Assembly: GCA_017656235.1 (NCBI GenBank)
Contig: JACDOF010000002.1
Location: 212,977-276,976, forward strand
Reading direction: 5' to 3'
Source of the DNA: Brevibacillus sp.
GTDB taxonomy: Bacteria > Bacillota > Bacilli > Brevibacillales > Brevibacillaceae
DNA: 64,000 nt
Below are positions 26,974 through 35,543 of the stretch, in pieces. Below the pieces are notes generated by a model. It was not told the DNA's origin. It searched no databases and worked only from the letters and a program-made list of their open reading frames with translations. Every line of letters begins with the position of its first letter. Within the stretch, counting starts at the first letter, position 1. Both the position numbers and the translations under genes were made by a program.

Positions 26974-28962
26974 ATGATGAACCAGATACAGACAACATTG
27001 CGGGATACCGCCAACCAACTGCGCCGTGTCAGTGCCGAGATCGCCGGACTGCCCGGGATGGAGACACAGGCGCGGGCGCTGGTCGAACGGGCTGAGCGGC
27101 TTGAGGCCAACCGCTTTACGGTCGCCCTGTTCGGCGCGTTCAGCGCCGGGAAATCCTCCTTCGCCAATGCCTTGCTAGGCGACATGGTGCTGCCCGTCTC
27201 CCCCAACCCGACCACGGCGGCGATCAACAAGATTCTGCCTCCGACGGAGCAGTATCCGCACGGCACCGTACGTGTCCTGATGAAGACGCGGGAGGCGATG
27301 GAGCATGACATCATGCGTTCGCTGGCCGTGTTTGACATCGCGGCAGCGGACGTCAGCGAGGGGTTGGCAGCCGTGGAGAGGATCGATGTTTCCCAGATGC
27401 CGCCCAGCGCCAAACCGCATTACACCTTTTTGAAAGCTGTCCTCAAAGGCTGGCCGGTTATGGCCGAACAGCTTGGCGGCGAGCAGCTTGTCGACATGAA
27501 GGCGTTCAAGGGATTTGTGGCCAAAGAGGAAAAGGCCTGCTTTGCCGATTCGGTCGAACTGTTCTACGACTGTCCCCTGACCGCTCAAGGCATCACGCTG
27601 GTGGATACGCCAGGGGCTGATTCCATCAATGCCCGTCATACCGGGGTTGCCTTTGATTACATGAAAAACGCGGACGCGGTGCTGTTTGTCACCTATTACA
27701 ACCATGCCTTTGCCCAGGCGGATCGCGAGTTTTTGCTGCAGATGGGCCGGGTGAAAGAAACGTTTGAGCTGGACAAGATGTTTTTCATCGTCAACGCAGC
27801 CGATCTGGCCGGTTCACCGGAAGAGTTGAACGGGGTCCTTGCCCACGTGGAGAAGAACCTGCTTGCCTGCGGCATTCGCCATCCCCGTATCTACCCTGTC
27901 TCCAGCCAAACGGCGCTCTTGGCCAGACTGCACGAACAGGAGAAACTGTCCCCCTCTGCGGAAAAAGTGTACCGGCAGCGCACCGGCACTCTGGAGGGAG
28001 AACCGCTGCCTGATGCCAAGAAAGCATTGACCATGTCGGGCCTGCCGGCATTTGAACGGGATTTCTTCCGCTTTACGCTGGAAGAGCTGACCCAGATGGT
28101 CGTGGAGGCGGCTCGGGGAGAGATCAAGCGGGCTCACGATACGCTCGGGGAGATGATCGCACTCGCTAAGCAAGGGGAGGAAGTGCGCCATGAACGGCGT
28201 CAAACTCTGGAGGCGACGCGCCGGCAGACCTTGGAAACCCTCGCTTCCTTCACTCCGGCCGCGATTGAACGTGAGCTGGCAAGTGAGCGCGAGGAACTGC
28301 TGTACTACGTGAGACAGCGGCTCTTTTTCCGGTTTCAGGAACTGTTTCAGTACGCCTTTAACCCGTCGGTGCTGGTCGATGACGGGCGTAATCTGAAGCA
28401 GGCGCTGAAGGGCTGTCTGCAGGAACTGCTGCACTCGGTCAGCTATGATTTGGCTCAGGAACTGAGAGCCACCTCGCTTCGTTTGGAGAAGTTCTTCAAC
28501 AATAGCGGTGCCAGAATGGTGGAGCAGTGGAGCTCGCAGCTTGCTGCCCACGTCGCCGGGTTCAGTCTGGCTCCGTACGCAGCGCGCCGTATCCCGACAC
28601 CTGCATTTGATGAAGAACTGTCGATAGCGTCGCTGCCGCAGGTGCAGGCAGCACTCAACCTGTTCAAGAATGCGAAAGACTTTTTTGAGCGCGACGGGAA
28701 AATAAAGATGCGCGAGGCATTGGAGAAGCAATTGCAGCAGCCAGTTGGCGGCTATCTGCAGCGCGGTGGCGAGCAATTGGCCCGGACATTTGCGTCTGCA
28801 CTGGCCCAAATGGTGGATGAGGAGCGAGCCCGCGCGGCCAATCAGCTGGAGGAATACTTTACCGGCCTGTTGGCGGCCCTGGAGATGCGGGTCGATATTG
28901 CCGATCTGGAGCGGCGGCAGCGGAGGATTGCCGAGCAATTAGCTGCGCGACAAGCGGGATAA
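26974..28962 (+). CDS. dynamin-like GTPase, DynA D2-like
   Basis: The 662-residue protein is a second dynamin-family GTPase, directly downstream of the first. It has G1 GAFSAGKSS (near residue 50), G2 in SPNPTTAAI, G3 DTPGAD, and a G4-like IVNAAD. A long helical stalk with coiled-coil stretches follows, including residues about 385-425, and the C-terminus is helical and basic. It corresponds to the D2 half of Bacillus DynA, where both halves are one polypeptide. ATG 26974 is six bases behind GGGAG, and only one base separates the two genes, so heteromeric assembly is likely. Confidence 0.88.
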   Translation: MMNQIQTTLRDTANQLRRVSAEIAGLPGMETQARALVERAERLEANRFTVALFGAFSAGKSSFANALLGDMVLPVSPNPTTAAINKILPPTEQYPHGTVRVLMKTREAMEHDIMRSLAVFDIAAADVSEGLAAVERIDVSQMPPSAKPHYTFLKAVLKGWPVMAEQLGGEQLVDMKAFKGFVAKEEKACFADSVELFYDCPLTAQGITLVDTPGADSINARHTGVAFDYMKNADAVLFVTYYNHAFAQADREFLLQMGRVKETFELDKMFFIVNAADLAGSPEELNGVLAHVEKNLLACGIRHPRIYPVSSQTALLARLHEQEKLSPSAEKVYRQRTGTLEGEPLPDAKKALTMSGLPAFERDFFRFTLEELTQMVVEAARGEIKRAHDTLGEMIALAKQGEEVRHERRQTLEATRRQTLETLASFTPAAIERELASEREELLYYVRQRLFFRFQELFQYAFNPSVLVDDGRNLKQALKGCLQELLHSVSYDLAQELRATSLRLEKFFNNSGARMVEQWSSQLAAHVAGFSLAPYAARRIPTPAFDEELSIASLPQVQAALNLFKNAKDFFERDGKIKMREALEKQLQQPVGGYLQRGGEQLARTFASALAQMVDEERARAANQLEEYFTGLLAALEMRVDIADLERRQRRIAEQLAARQAG

Positions 28963-28993
28963 AAGGAACAGATATTGTGCCCGCACCAGTAAA

Positions 28994-29043
28994 CCCCTCA
29001 GGAAGCAGGAATAAGGCGGGACCTTTTCCTGCTTCCTGAGGGG
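28994..29043. terminator. convergent terminator between dynamin and lipoprotein genes
   Basis: The arms at 28994-29011 and 29026-29043 form a perfect 18-base inverted repeat starting CCCCTCAGGAAG, with a 14-base loop. On the plus strand it is followed by TATTCTTT and on the minus strand by TTTAC, so it can serve both genes. Confidence 0.85.
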
Positions 29044-29069
29044 TATTCTTTGCTGTCAGCACCCGTCGT

Positions 29070-29657
29070 TTACTCCGTTTGCGCTCCGGTGCCAGCAGCT
29101 TCGCCAGCGCCGTTCGCTTCATCCGATCCGCCGCCCCCATGGGCTCTGCCAACTGTGTCCAATTCAGCGGTACTGTCTACCTGGATTTCGCCGTTCTTGT
29201 CGAGGAAGGCGTTGAATTCGCCGATGATGGCCGGTTCGCCATCAGGCTGACTCAGGTGATAGCGAAGCACCTGGAAGGTTCCATCTGCTGTCAGTTTGCC
29301 GCGAAACTCGACGTCCAGGAATTCTGACCGGTAGAAGGTGAAGTTGGCCAACTCCGTTCTCTCCAGCTCCTCGGCCAGCAGTTCGCCATCCCCGGAGAAC
29401 ATCGCTTCGCGCAGCGCTGCCGACGATTCGTACTTTTCTTTCAGGAACGATTGCAGCTGGCGGGCGATCTCGGAATTGGCCAACTGTTTGCCTGCCTCCA
29501 ACACCTGTCTGCCTGTCTCCAGGACTTGCCGCCCCGTTTCCACAGCCTGCCTGCCGCTCTCCACAGCTAGGTCCAACTGGGCACAGGCCGCCAGCAGAAG
29601 CGCTCCCATGACGATCCACCAGTATCGCAATCTCCGACGCTCCTTTCTTCCAGCCAT
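29070..29657 (-). CDS. putative lipoprotein with four tandem heptad repeats
   Basis: The 195-residue protein has a strongly basic N-terminus (RKERRRLR), a hydrophobic segment and a lipobox LLLAAC, so it is probably anchored in the membrane with its body outside. Directly after the Cys are four near-identical heptads, VESGRQA, VETGRQV, LETGRQV and LEAGKQL, which predict an amphipathic helix or coiled coil. A globular part of about 110 residues follows, then a Gly/Ala-rich tail. I do not recognise a family. The start is uncertain: ATG 29657 has no clear ribosome binding site, and a TTG at 29669 is also possible. Confidence 0.72.
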   Translation of the reverse strand: MAGRKERRRLRYWWIVMGALLLAACAQLDLAVESGRQAVETGRQVLETGRQVLEAGKQLANSEIARQLQSFLKEKYESSAALREAMFSGDGELLAEELERTELANFTFYRSEFLDVEFRGKLTADGTFQVLRYHLSQPDGEPAIIGEFNAFLDKNGEIQVDSTAELDTVGRAHGGGGSDEANGAGEAAGTGAQTE

Positions 29658-29694
29658 ACATGAGAGCAAGTCACGAACTGGTAATCACTTCTCA

Positions 29695-29723
29695 TTGTAA
29701 CCGAAAGCACGTGTGAATAAAAT
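29695..29723 (+). promoter_or_regulatory. sigma-A-type promoter of the cold-shock gene
   Basis: TTGTAA (29695-29700) and TAAAAT (29718-29723) are exactly 17 bases apart. The leader of about 85 bases is long, as is usual for cold-shock genes whose leaders fold differently at low temperature. Confidence 0.7.
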
Positions 29724-29813
29724 AGTGTCGTTTCGTACACCTCTGTCCGTTTCCGCATAAGATAAATAAAGAGAAAAGAGCGGGGTACCGCCAGATGAGG
29801 AGGAAACTGGAAC

Positions 29814-30032
29814 ATGCAAGGCAGAGTCAAGTGGTTCAGCAAGGAAAAGGGATATGGTTTTATCGAGAAAAAAGAAGGGGGCGACATTTTCGTCCACTTT
29901 ACGGGGATTGCCGGCAGCGGTTATCGCAATCTCGAGGAAGGAGAAATCGTTACGTTTGACATCGTTGAAGGGCAGAAGGGGCCTCAGGCCACGAATGTTG
30001 TTCGTGTAAAGGATGAGTTCCAACAGCGATGA
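29814..30032 (+). CDS. cold-shock domain protein (CspA family)
   Basis: The 72-residue protein is a single cold-shock domain. It contains [18 protein letters not shown] with the RNP1 motif KGYGFI and the RNP2 motif DIFVHFTGI, then [19 protein letters not shown]. Such proteins bind single-stranded RNA and DNA and act as RNA chaperones. ATG 29814 lies behind GAGGAGGAAACTGGAAC. It has its own promoter and terminator, so it is monocistronic. Confidence 0.95.
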   Translation: MQGRVKWFSKEKGYGFIEKKEGGDIFVHFTGIAGSGYRNLEEGEIVTFDIVEGQKGPQATNVVRVKDEFQQR

Positions 30033-30084
30033 AATCCTGCCCCAGGACATTTTTCCCCTTCGGGACACTTTGACTACACGCTGG

Positions 30085-30119
30085 AACCGTCAGGCTGTTC
30101 ATGTCTGACGGTTTTTTTT
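30085..30119 (+). terminator. Rho-independent terminator after the cold-shock gene
   Basis: AACCGTCAG (30085-30093) pairs with CTGACGGTT (30105-30113) and is followed by a run of eight T residues. Confidence 0.93.
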
Positions 30120-30224
30120 CATGTAAACAGGAGCAGCAGGCGAAGTTCGCGAAACCTGCACAGCAGGTGTTTCTTCTGTTATGATGGAGAGAGCAAAGGT
30201 TGCCAATACGGAGGAGAACAAACG

Positions 30225-31439
30225 ATGAGCGAGTGGTTGTCAGCCAATTTGAAAGAGCTGCTGCGTGCGGAGGAAGAGCAGATGGTAGCCTGGCGGCGCC
30301 ATCTGCACCAATACCCCGAACTCTCCTTTCGGGAAGAGAAGACACCGGCGATGATCGCCGAAATATTGCACGGGTTTGAGCTGGATGAAGTGCGGACGCA
30401 AGTGGGCGGCCGCGGCGTTCGGGGGCTCATCCGCGGTGGTGCGCCGGGTCCGACCGTAGCGCTGCGTGCCGATTTTGATGCGCTGCCCATCCAGGATCAG
30501 AAAGACGTTCCCTACAAATCAAAAGTTCCCGGAGTGATGCATGCCTGTGGCCATGACGGGCACACAGCCTCGTTGCTGGGGCTGGCCAGGGTACTGGCCC
30601 GGCACCGTCATCTGCTGTCCGGAAATATCGTCCTGATTTTTCAACATGCCGAGGAAGAAAATCCGGGCGGCGCGATTCAAATGGTGGAAGACGGCGTGCT
30701 GGAGGGCGTGGATGCGATATTTGGCGCCCACCTTTGGGCGACCGAGCCCGTCGGGAAAGTGCTGGTGGCCCCAGGACCGATCATGGCCAATGTGGACGAC
30801 TTTCTGATCGAGATCAAAGGGAGAGGCGGGCATGCGGCCCTGCCGCATCAGACGGTCGATTCGATCGTCATTGGAGCACAGGTAGTGAGCAGCCTGCAGA
30901 CGATTGCCAGCCGCAACGTCAGTCCGCTGGAAAGCGTCGTGGTCACAGTCGGGACCTTCCATGCCGGCGACAACAACAACGTGATTGCGGATTCATGCCG
31001 GATGAGCGGTACCGTACGCACGTTTCTGCCGGAGGTGCGCGATCTGGCCGAGCAGCGGCTGAAGGAGATTGTCATCGGTACGGCAGCCATGATGGGGGCG
31101 ACAGCCGCCGTTCATTACGACCGCGGTTATCCGGCAGTGGTCAACTCACTGTCCGAGGCCTCCCTGATGCACGCGGCGGCATTGGCTGCCGTTGGAGAGA
31201 AACAGGTGGAACTGATGAAGCCGATCATGGGCGGCGAAGATTTTGCCTATTATTTGCAGCGGGTACCCGGGGCTTTTGCTTTCATCGGTGCCGGCAATCC
31301 CGAAAAAGGGGCCGTGTACCCGCATCATCATCCGATGTTTGACATCGATGAAAGCGCCATGCTGATCAGCGCCGAAGTGTTGGGACGCAGTGCGCTGGCC
31401 TACTTGATGCAGCATTCCGATGGAGGTGGTGAAACGTGA
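30225..31439 (+). CDS. M20-family amidohydrolase (N-acyl-amino acid hydrolase type)
   Basis: The 404-residue enzyme is an M20D peptidase/amidohydrolase of the kind that removes acyl groups from amino acids or related amides. Metal-binding motifs are visible: MHACGHDGHTAS with the Cys/His/Asp/His set, FQHAEEENPGGA with catalytic and ligand Glu residues, a dimerisation domain starting FLIEIKGRGGHAALPH, and MGGEDFAYYLQRVPG plus PHHHPMFDID at the C-terminus. ATG 30225 follows CGGAGGAGAACAAACG. The next gene, a hydrolase, starts within its stop codon (GTGA), so the two act as an operon. Confidence 0.92.
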   Translation: MSEWLSANLKELLRAEEEQMVAWRRHLHQYPELSFREEKTPAMIAEILHGFELDEVRTQVGGRGVRGLIRGGAPGPTVALRADFDALPIQDQKDVPYKSKVPGVMHACGHDGHTASLLGLARVLARHRHLLSGNIVLIFQHAEEENPGGAIQMVEDGVLEGVDAIFGAHLWATEPVGKVLVAPGPIMANVDDFLIEIKGRGGHAALPHQTVDSIVIGAQVVSSLQTIASRNVSPLESVVVTVGTFHAGDNNNVIADSCRMSGTVRTFLPEVRDLAEQRLKEIVIGTAAMMGATAAVHYDRGYPAVVNSLSEASLMHAAALAAVGEKQVELMKPIMGGEDFAYYLQRVPGAFAFIGAGNPEKGAVYPHHHPMFDIDESAMLISAEVLGRSALAYLMQHSDGGGET

Positions 31440-32272
31440 TCCATTCCTTTACCCTGCCGCTTGATGGAAACCTGGTGATTCGCGGCGACCTGAACGTTGA
31501 CGAGCAGAGAGAGGGAAAGCTGCCGGTACTGTTGTTCTGCCACGGCTTTAAAGGTTTTAAGGACTGGGGCAGTTTCCCCTACGCCGCTGAGCAGTTGGCG
31601 GCACGCGGCATTGCCGTGATCCGCTTTAACTTTTCCTGCAACGGCGTCGGCGAGAGCTTGACGGAGTTTGACGAACTGGAGAAGTTTGCCGTAAACACGT
31701 ATGCCCGGGAGCTGGCTGACCTCGCCGCTCTTGTGGGCTGGCTTCGGGACGAACCCTTGCCCGTGTCTGCCAGGCTGGACCTGGAGCAGCTCTTTCTGCT
31801 TGGCCACAGCAAGGGAGGCGGCGACGCCATCCTGTTTGCTGCCGACAACCCGGAGGTGAAAGGGGTCGTTAGCTGGAACGGCATCGCTCACGTTAACCTG
31901 TTTGATGAAAAACTTCGCCAGGAAATCGCCGCAAACGGTGTCGGGTACATCCACAACGCCCGCACGCTGCAGCAAATGCCGATCAGGAAAGTCGTGATCG
32001 ACGATGTCGACCAGAACGCGGAAAAGTACGATCTGGTCGACAGGGTGAGCAGAATGCCGCAGCCGCTGCTTTTGGTGCAGGGGGATCAAGATTATCCCCG
32101 GCTGGTCAATGGTGCCCGACAGCTTCACGCAGCGGCGCAAAACAGCCGCCTGCACTGGATTAAAGGAGCCAATCACACCTTTAACACGGTACACCCGTTT
32201 GCCGGAACCACGCCCCAGTTGGAGGAAGCGATAGAGGTTACAGCCCGATTTATCCGCGAGCACTCCGCATAA
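31436..32272 (+). CDS. alpha/beta hydrolase
   Basis: The 278-residue cytoplasmic protein has an alpha/beta-hydrolase fold. FCHGFKGFKDWGSF supplies the oxyanion region, the nucleophile elbow is LGHSKGGGD (Ser near residue 123), the acid lies in VQGDQDYPRLV and the catalytic His in GANHTFN. It resembles esterase-type (dienelactone hydrolase-like) enzymes, but the substrate is unknown. The GTG at 31436 overlaps the M20 stop codon and lies behind GGAGGTGGTGAAAC, giving tight translational coupling; the two enzymes may process one ester- or amide-linked compound. Confidence 0.88.
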   Translation: MIHSFTLPLDGNLVIRGDLNVDEQREGKLPVLLFCHGFKGFKDWGSFPYAAEQLAARGIAVIRFNFSCNGVGESLTEFDELEKFAVNTYARELADLAALVGWLRDEPLPVSARLDLEQLFLLGHSKGGGDAILFAADNPEVKGVVSWNGIAHVNLFDEKLRQEIAANGVGYIHNARTLQQMPIRKVVIDDVDQNAEKYDLVDRVSRMPQPLLLVQGDQDYPRLVNGARQLHAAAQNSRLHWIKGANHTFNTVHPFAGTTPQLEEAIEVTARFIREHSA

Positions 32273-32326
32273 GATCAATCGATAAGAAGAAACGGGCGGC
32301 ATTGTGCCGGTTTTGACAACATTCTG

Positions 32327-32353
32327 AAAAGAGCATCTGATGCTCTTTTTTTT
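32327..32353 (+). terminator. Rho-independent terminator after alpha/beta hydrolase gene
   Basis: AAAAGAGCA pairs with TGCTCTTTT over a TCTGA loop, ending in a run of T residues. Confidence 0.9.
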
Positions 32354-32444
32354 CGTGGAATAGCTGTGGTATACTGGTAGGCAATCAAATTGTACAGAAA
32401 ATAAAAAGACAATTAATACAATTGGAAAAAATGGAGTGTTGAAG

Positions 32445-34079
32445 TTGGAAAACGTGGGAGAGAAACGCATCTATCTGTACGATACCACCCTGCGAGACGG
32501 AACCCAAGGGGAGGGTATCAGCTTGTCTGTGGAGGACAAGGTGAAGATTGCCATTCGCCTTGATCAGTTTGGCGTCGACTTCATCGAAGGCGGGTGGCCA
32601 GGCAGCAACCCCAAGGATATGGCGTTCTTCGAGCGGATTCGCGAAGTACCGCTTCAGCATGCCAAGATTACCGCATTTGGCAGCACCTGTCGCCCTGGTG
32701 TGGCCGCCGAGGAGGATCAAAATCTGCAGGCACTGATCAAGAGCGGTGTAAAAGCAGCAACGATCTTTGGAAAGTCGTGGGATTTGCACGTCACCCAGGC
32801 GCTGAAAACGACCCTGGAAGAAAATCTGCGGATGGTTGCCGACTCGGTCCGCTTTTTGAAGCAGAATGGGCTGATGGTGATTTTCGATGCGGAACACTTC
32901 TTTGACGGATATAAGCATAATCCGATCTACGCCCTGCGCGTACTGGAAGCGGCGGAAGCGGCCGGTGCCGACTGGCTGGTGCTGTGTGACACCAATGGCG
33001 GAAGTCTTCCCCAGGAGGTAGCGGAAATCGTGAGCACGGTACGAGCCAGCCTGCATGCGCCAATCGGCATTCACGCCCATAACGACGGGGAACTGGCTGT
33101 GGCCAATTCGCTGGCAGCGGTACAGGCCGGTGCGACCCAGGTCCAAGGAACGATCAACGGAATCGGGGAGCGCTGCGGCAACGTCAACCTGATCTCCGTG
33201 ATTCCCAACCTGCAGTTGAAGATGGGATACACCTGTGTGAAAGAGGAAAACCTGGCTCAACTCACCTCCCTTTCCCGCTACGTGGCAGAGATCGCCAACA
33301 TGGTCCTGCCGACCAATCAACCGTTTGTCGGCAACAGCGCATTTGCCCACAAGGGTGGCATCCACGTCAGCGCCGTGTTGAAGAACCCGCAGACCTACGA
33401 ACATCTGGCTCCTGAAAAAATCGGGAACCGCCGCCGCGTCCTCGTCTCCGAACTGGCCGGACAAAGCAACCTGCTGGCCAAGGCCGAAGAGATGAACATC
33501 AGTTTTGACCGCAACCGTCCGGAGGCGCGCGAAATGATTCAGCGGATCAAGGAGCGGGAGTATCAGGGGTATCAATACGAAGGGGCGGAAGCGTCTCTCT
33601 CCCTGCTGCTGCTGGAAGCATCCGGCGAAGCACAGGAACTGTTTACGCTGGAATCGTTCAAAATCTGGATGGAGAAAACGGCCGAAAAGGCAATCCTCTC
33701 CGAAGCGATGGTCAAGATCCGGGTGAACGGACAGATCGTTCATACCATTGCCGAAGGGAACGGACCGGTCAACGCTCTGGACAACGCTCTTCGCAAAGCG
33801 CTGGAAGAGCATTTCCCCTGTCTGTCCGAGATGTACTTGACCGACTACAAGGTCCGTGTTCTGGACGAGAGCCAGGCGACGGCCGCCAAGGTGCGGGTTT
33901 TGATTGAATCGATGCGCAACGGGGAGCGCTGGAGTACGGTCGGGGTATCCACCAACGTGATCGAAGCGAGCTGGGAGGCACTGGCAGACAGTATTCGCTA
34001 CCTGCTTTGGAAAGAAGGCTGCAAAATCGAGGCACCAGCGGAAGAAGCAGAGCCTCGTGAAGGTATCGTCAATCATTGA
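32445..34079 (+). CDS. cimA: (R)-citramalate synthase
   Basis: The 544-residue protein belongs to the HMGL-like/alpha-isopropylmalate synthase family, citramalate synthase branch. It would condense pyruvate with acetyl-CoA to citramalate, the threonine-independent entry to isoleucine. Visible motifs are YLYDTTLRDGTQGEG, FIEGGWPGSNPKD, the metal-binding GIHAHNDGELAVANSL and VQGTINGIGERCGN, then FVGNSAFAHKGGIHVSA, and a C-terminal LeuA dimer regulatory domain from about residue 395. The GWPGSNPKD form is typical of CimA rather than LeuA. TTG 32445 is eight bases behind GGAG; GTG 32436 is an alternative start. Confidence 0.93.
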   Translation: MENVGEKRIYLYDTTLRDGTQGEGISLSVEDKVKIAIRLDQFGVDFIEGGWPGSNPKDMAFFERIREVPLQHAKITAFGSTCRPGVAAEEDQNLQALIKSGVKAATIFGKSWDLHVTQALKTTLEENLRMVADSVRFLKQNGLMVIFDAEHFFDGYKHNPIYALRVLEAAEAAGADWLVLCDTNGGSLPQEVAEIVSTVRASLHAPIGIHAHNDGELAVANSLAAVQAGATQVQGTINGIGERCGNVNLISVIPNLQLKMGYTCVKEENLAQLTSLSRYVAEIANMVLPTNQPFVGNSAFAHKGGIHVSAVLKNPQTYEHLAPEKIGNRRRVLVSELAGQSNLLAKAEEMNISFDRNRPEAREMIQRIKEREYQGYQYEGAEASLSLLLLEASGEAQELFTLESFKIWMEKTAEKAILSEAMVKIRVNGQIVHTIAEGNGPVNALDNALRKALEEHFPCLSEMYLTDYKVRVLDESQATAAKVRVLIESMRNGERWSTVGVSTNVIEASWEALADSIRYLLWKEGCKIEAPAEEAEPREGIVNH

Positions 34080-34090
34080 TCGGATCGCAA

Positions 34091-34134
34091 AACAAGCATC
34101 CCGTTCCCTGTCACTGCCGGGCGGGATGCTTGTT
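34091..34134. terminator. bidirectional terminator between cimA and the acetyltransferase gene
   Basis: AACAAGCATCCCG (34091-34103) pairs perfectly with CGGGATGCTTGTT (34122-34134). T-rich sequence follows on both strands, matching the convergent genes. Confidence 0.88.
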
Positions 34135-34158
34135 GCTGTTTCCCTGAAAGCTTCGCAT

Positions 34159-34968
34159 CTACCCGGAGGTAGCGCGCTGCTGCAGCCAAGAGACGGCGAA
34201 GTCGACCGCGTCTCGCTGCCGAAACAACCGGCTGTATGCAGAGCCAACATGGCCTGTGACAATCTGACACTTCCGTTCCATTTCTGTGCCGATCTGGACA
34301 AAGTCTTCTGTGCGGTAATCCAGGGTGGCATACGTTTTCCAAACACGCTGACCCTGTTCCAGCACCGGTGCGCCCGCCTCCGTTTTCTTGCTGTGTGGGC
34401 AGCGATATTCGGCGAGGTGAAAGGACGTGTTCGCGTCGTATCCGACTCCGAGCAGAAGTACCCATCCATCTCGCTCGTAGATGCGGGCCAACGGCGACTC
34501 TTCCCCGAATTCGTTATCGAGGCTGTGTGCAGTGACGATCTCCGCTGCGTCTTTTCCCCACGCAGCAAACGAGCCGGCAGGATGAGAACTGCGGCATACC
34601 TGCGGCCAGGTGCGAAAGGCTTCGGCAATGGCTCCCATGCCGTACGTAGGGGTAATCGCCGGTTCAAATGCCGGCATGTGGTTGCGGATGATTTCCCACC
34701 ATGATTGTGGAACCGGTGGGTTTTCCCACGTGGCGGGATCGGAATAGTGGGCGCTGTGAGCGGGCATCACCAGCGTTCCTTCCTCGGTGATCACATCCAT
34801 CAGGGCCTGTACAACTGCGATTGCTCCGCCGCACACCCAACCTATTGAGCGAAGGGAGGAGTGGACGATGACCGTCATTCCTGCTCTAAGCCCCAGTTGG
34901 CGTAAATCCGCAGCGATGCTCTCACGCGTACGCGGCAGGTTTGTCTGGTGGATTACAGATTGCTCCAT
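34159..34968 (-). CDS. aminoglycoside 3-N-acetyltransferase (AAC(3)) family protein
   Basis: The 269-residue protein has the antibiotic N-acetyltransferase fold of the AAC(3)/YokD family. It contains VIVHSSLRSIGWVCGGA with the acetyl-CoA site, GTLVMPAHSAHYSDP, TYGMGAIAEAF, SSHPAGSFAAWG and a C-terminal LLLGVGYDANTSFHLAEYR. Known members transfer acetyl from acetyl-CoA to the 3-amino group of aminoglycosides, but many chromosomal Bacillales homologues have no proven drug target, so resistance should not be assumed. ATG at 34968 follows AAGATGGAG-like sequence of moderate quality. It is convergent with cimA. Confidence 0.85.
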   Translation of the reverse strand: MEQSVIHQTNLPRTRESIAADLRQLGLRAGMTVIVHSSLRSIGWVCGGAIAVVQALMDVITEEGTLVMPAHSAHYSDPATWENPPVPQSWWEIIRNHMPAFEPAITPTYGMGAIAEAFRTWPQVCRSSHPAGSFAAWGKDAAEIVTAHSLDNEFGEESPLARIYERDGWVLLLGVGYDANTSFHLAEYRCPHSKKTEAGAPVLEQGQRVWKTYATLDYRTEDFVQIGTEMERKCQIVTGHVGSAYSRLFRQRDAVDFAVSWLQQRATSG

Positions 34969-35040
34969 CTTGTGTCATCTCCCCAAGTCCGGACAGGCTC
35001 GGACCATTTCCCATCCTGCTTCGTAACGTTGATCTGTCTG

Positions 35041-35358
35041 CTATCCTTTCACCTTGACAGCCGTACCCGTAGCGACGCAGATCATCATCCCGTCGCGAAG
35101 GGTTTCAAAATCGAGGTCCACTCCGATTACCGCATTTGCTCCCAACCGCTTCGCCTTGTCGATCATCTCCTGAATTGCCATTTCTCTGCCTTCTGCCAGC
35201 TTGCTTTCGTAAGCACCGCTGCGCCCGCCGATGATGTCGGTAATTCCGGCGAGAAAGTCGCGCACCACATTGGCTCCCATGATGACTTCTCCGCTGATTA
35301 CCCCGCAGTACTCGATGATTTCCTTCCCCTGAAGTGTGCTGGTCGTCGTGACAATCAT
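35041..35358 (-). CDS. YbjQ/UPF0145 family protein
   Basis: The 105-residue protein matches the heavy-metal-binding-like YbjQ family (UPF0145), which forms beta-strand pentamers of unknown function. It has VTTTSTLQGKEIIEYCGVISGEVIMGAN, then GRSGAYESKLAEGREMAI and LGANAVIGVDLDFETL. The ATG at 35358 is preceded by an ideal AAGGAGGATACACGA. A longer open frame upstream of it is not supported. It probably forms a separate unit, lying 72 bases beyond the start of the acetyltransferase gene on the same strand. Confidence 0.9.
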   Translation of the reverse strand: MIVTTTSTLQGKEIIEYCGVISGEVIMGANVVRDFLAGITDIIGGRSGAYESKLAEGREMAIQEMIDKAKRLGANAVIGVDLDFETLRDGMMICVATGTAVKVKG

Positions 35359-35543
35359 TCGTGTATCCTCCTTTTCAACCTGATCCAGGATATTGTTCAC
35401 AGTATGAATTACGGTTATCTGCCGCAAAAGTTGCAAGACTTTTCCTTCTTTGTGTACTTTGCCCTCTACTCGCAAGGTTTTGCCTTTTCCTCTCGCCGGG
35501 TATAGACTGGTAGCGTAGGAAATCGGGAGGGGAACTTGAGCGG

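Noticed and set aside
32385..34667. A 760-codon open frame on the minus strand opposite cimA and part of the acetyltransferase gene
   Set aside because: It is antisense to an obvious citramalate synthase gene, has no ribosome binding site and no recognisable domain; such long antisense frames are common in GC-rich DNA.
34159..34968. Acquired aminoglycoside resistance gene
   Set aside because: The AAC(3)-family protein sits in housekeeping DNA with similar base composition and no mobile element; chromosomal homologues often have other or unknown substrates.
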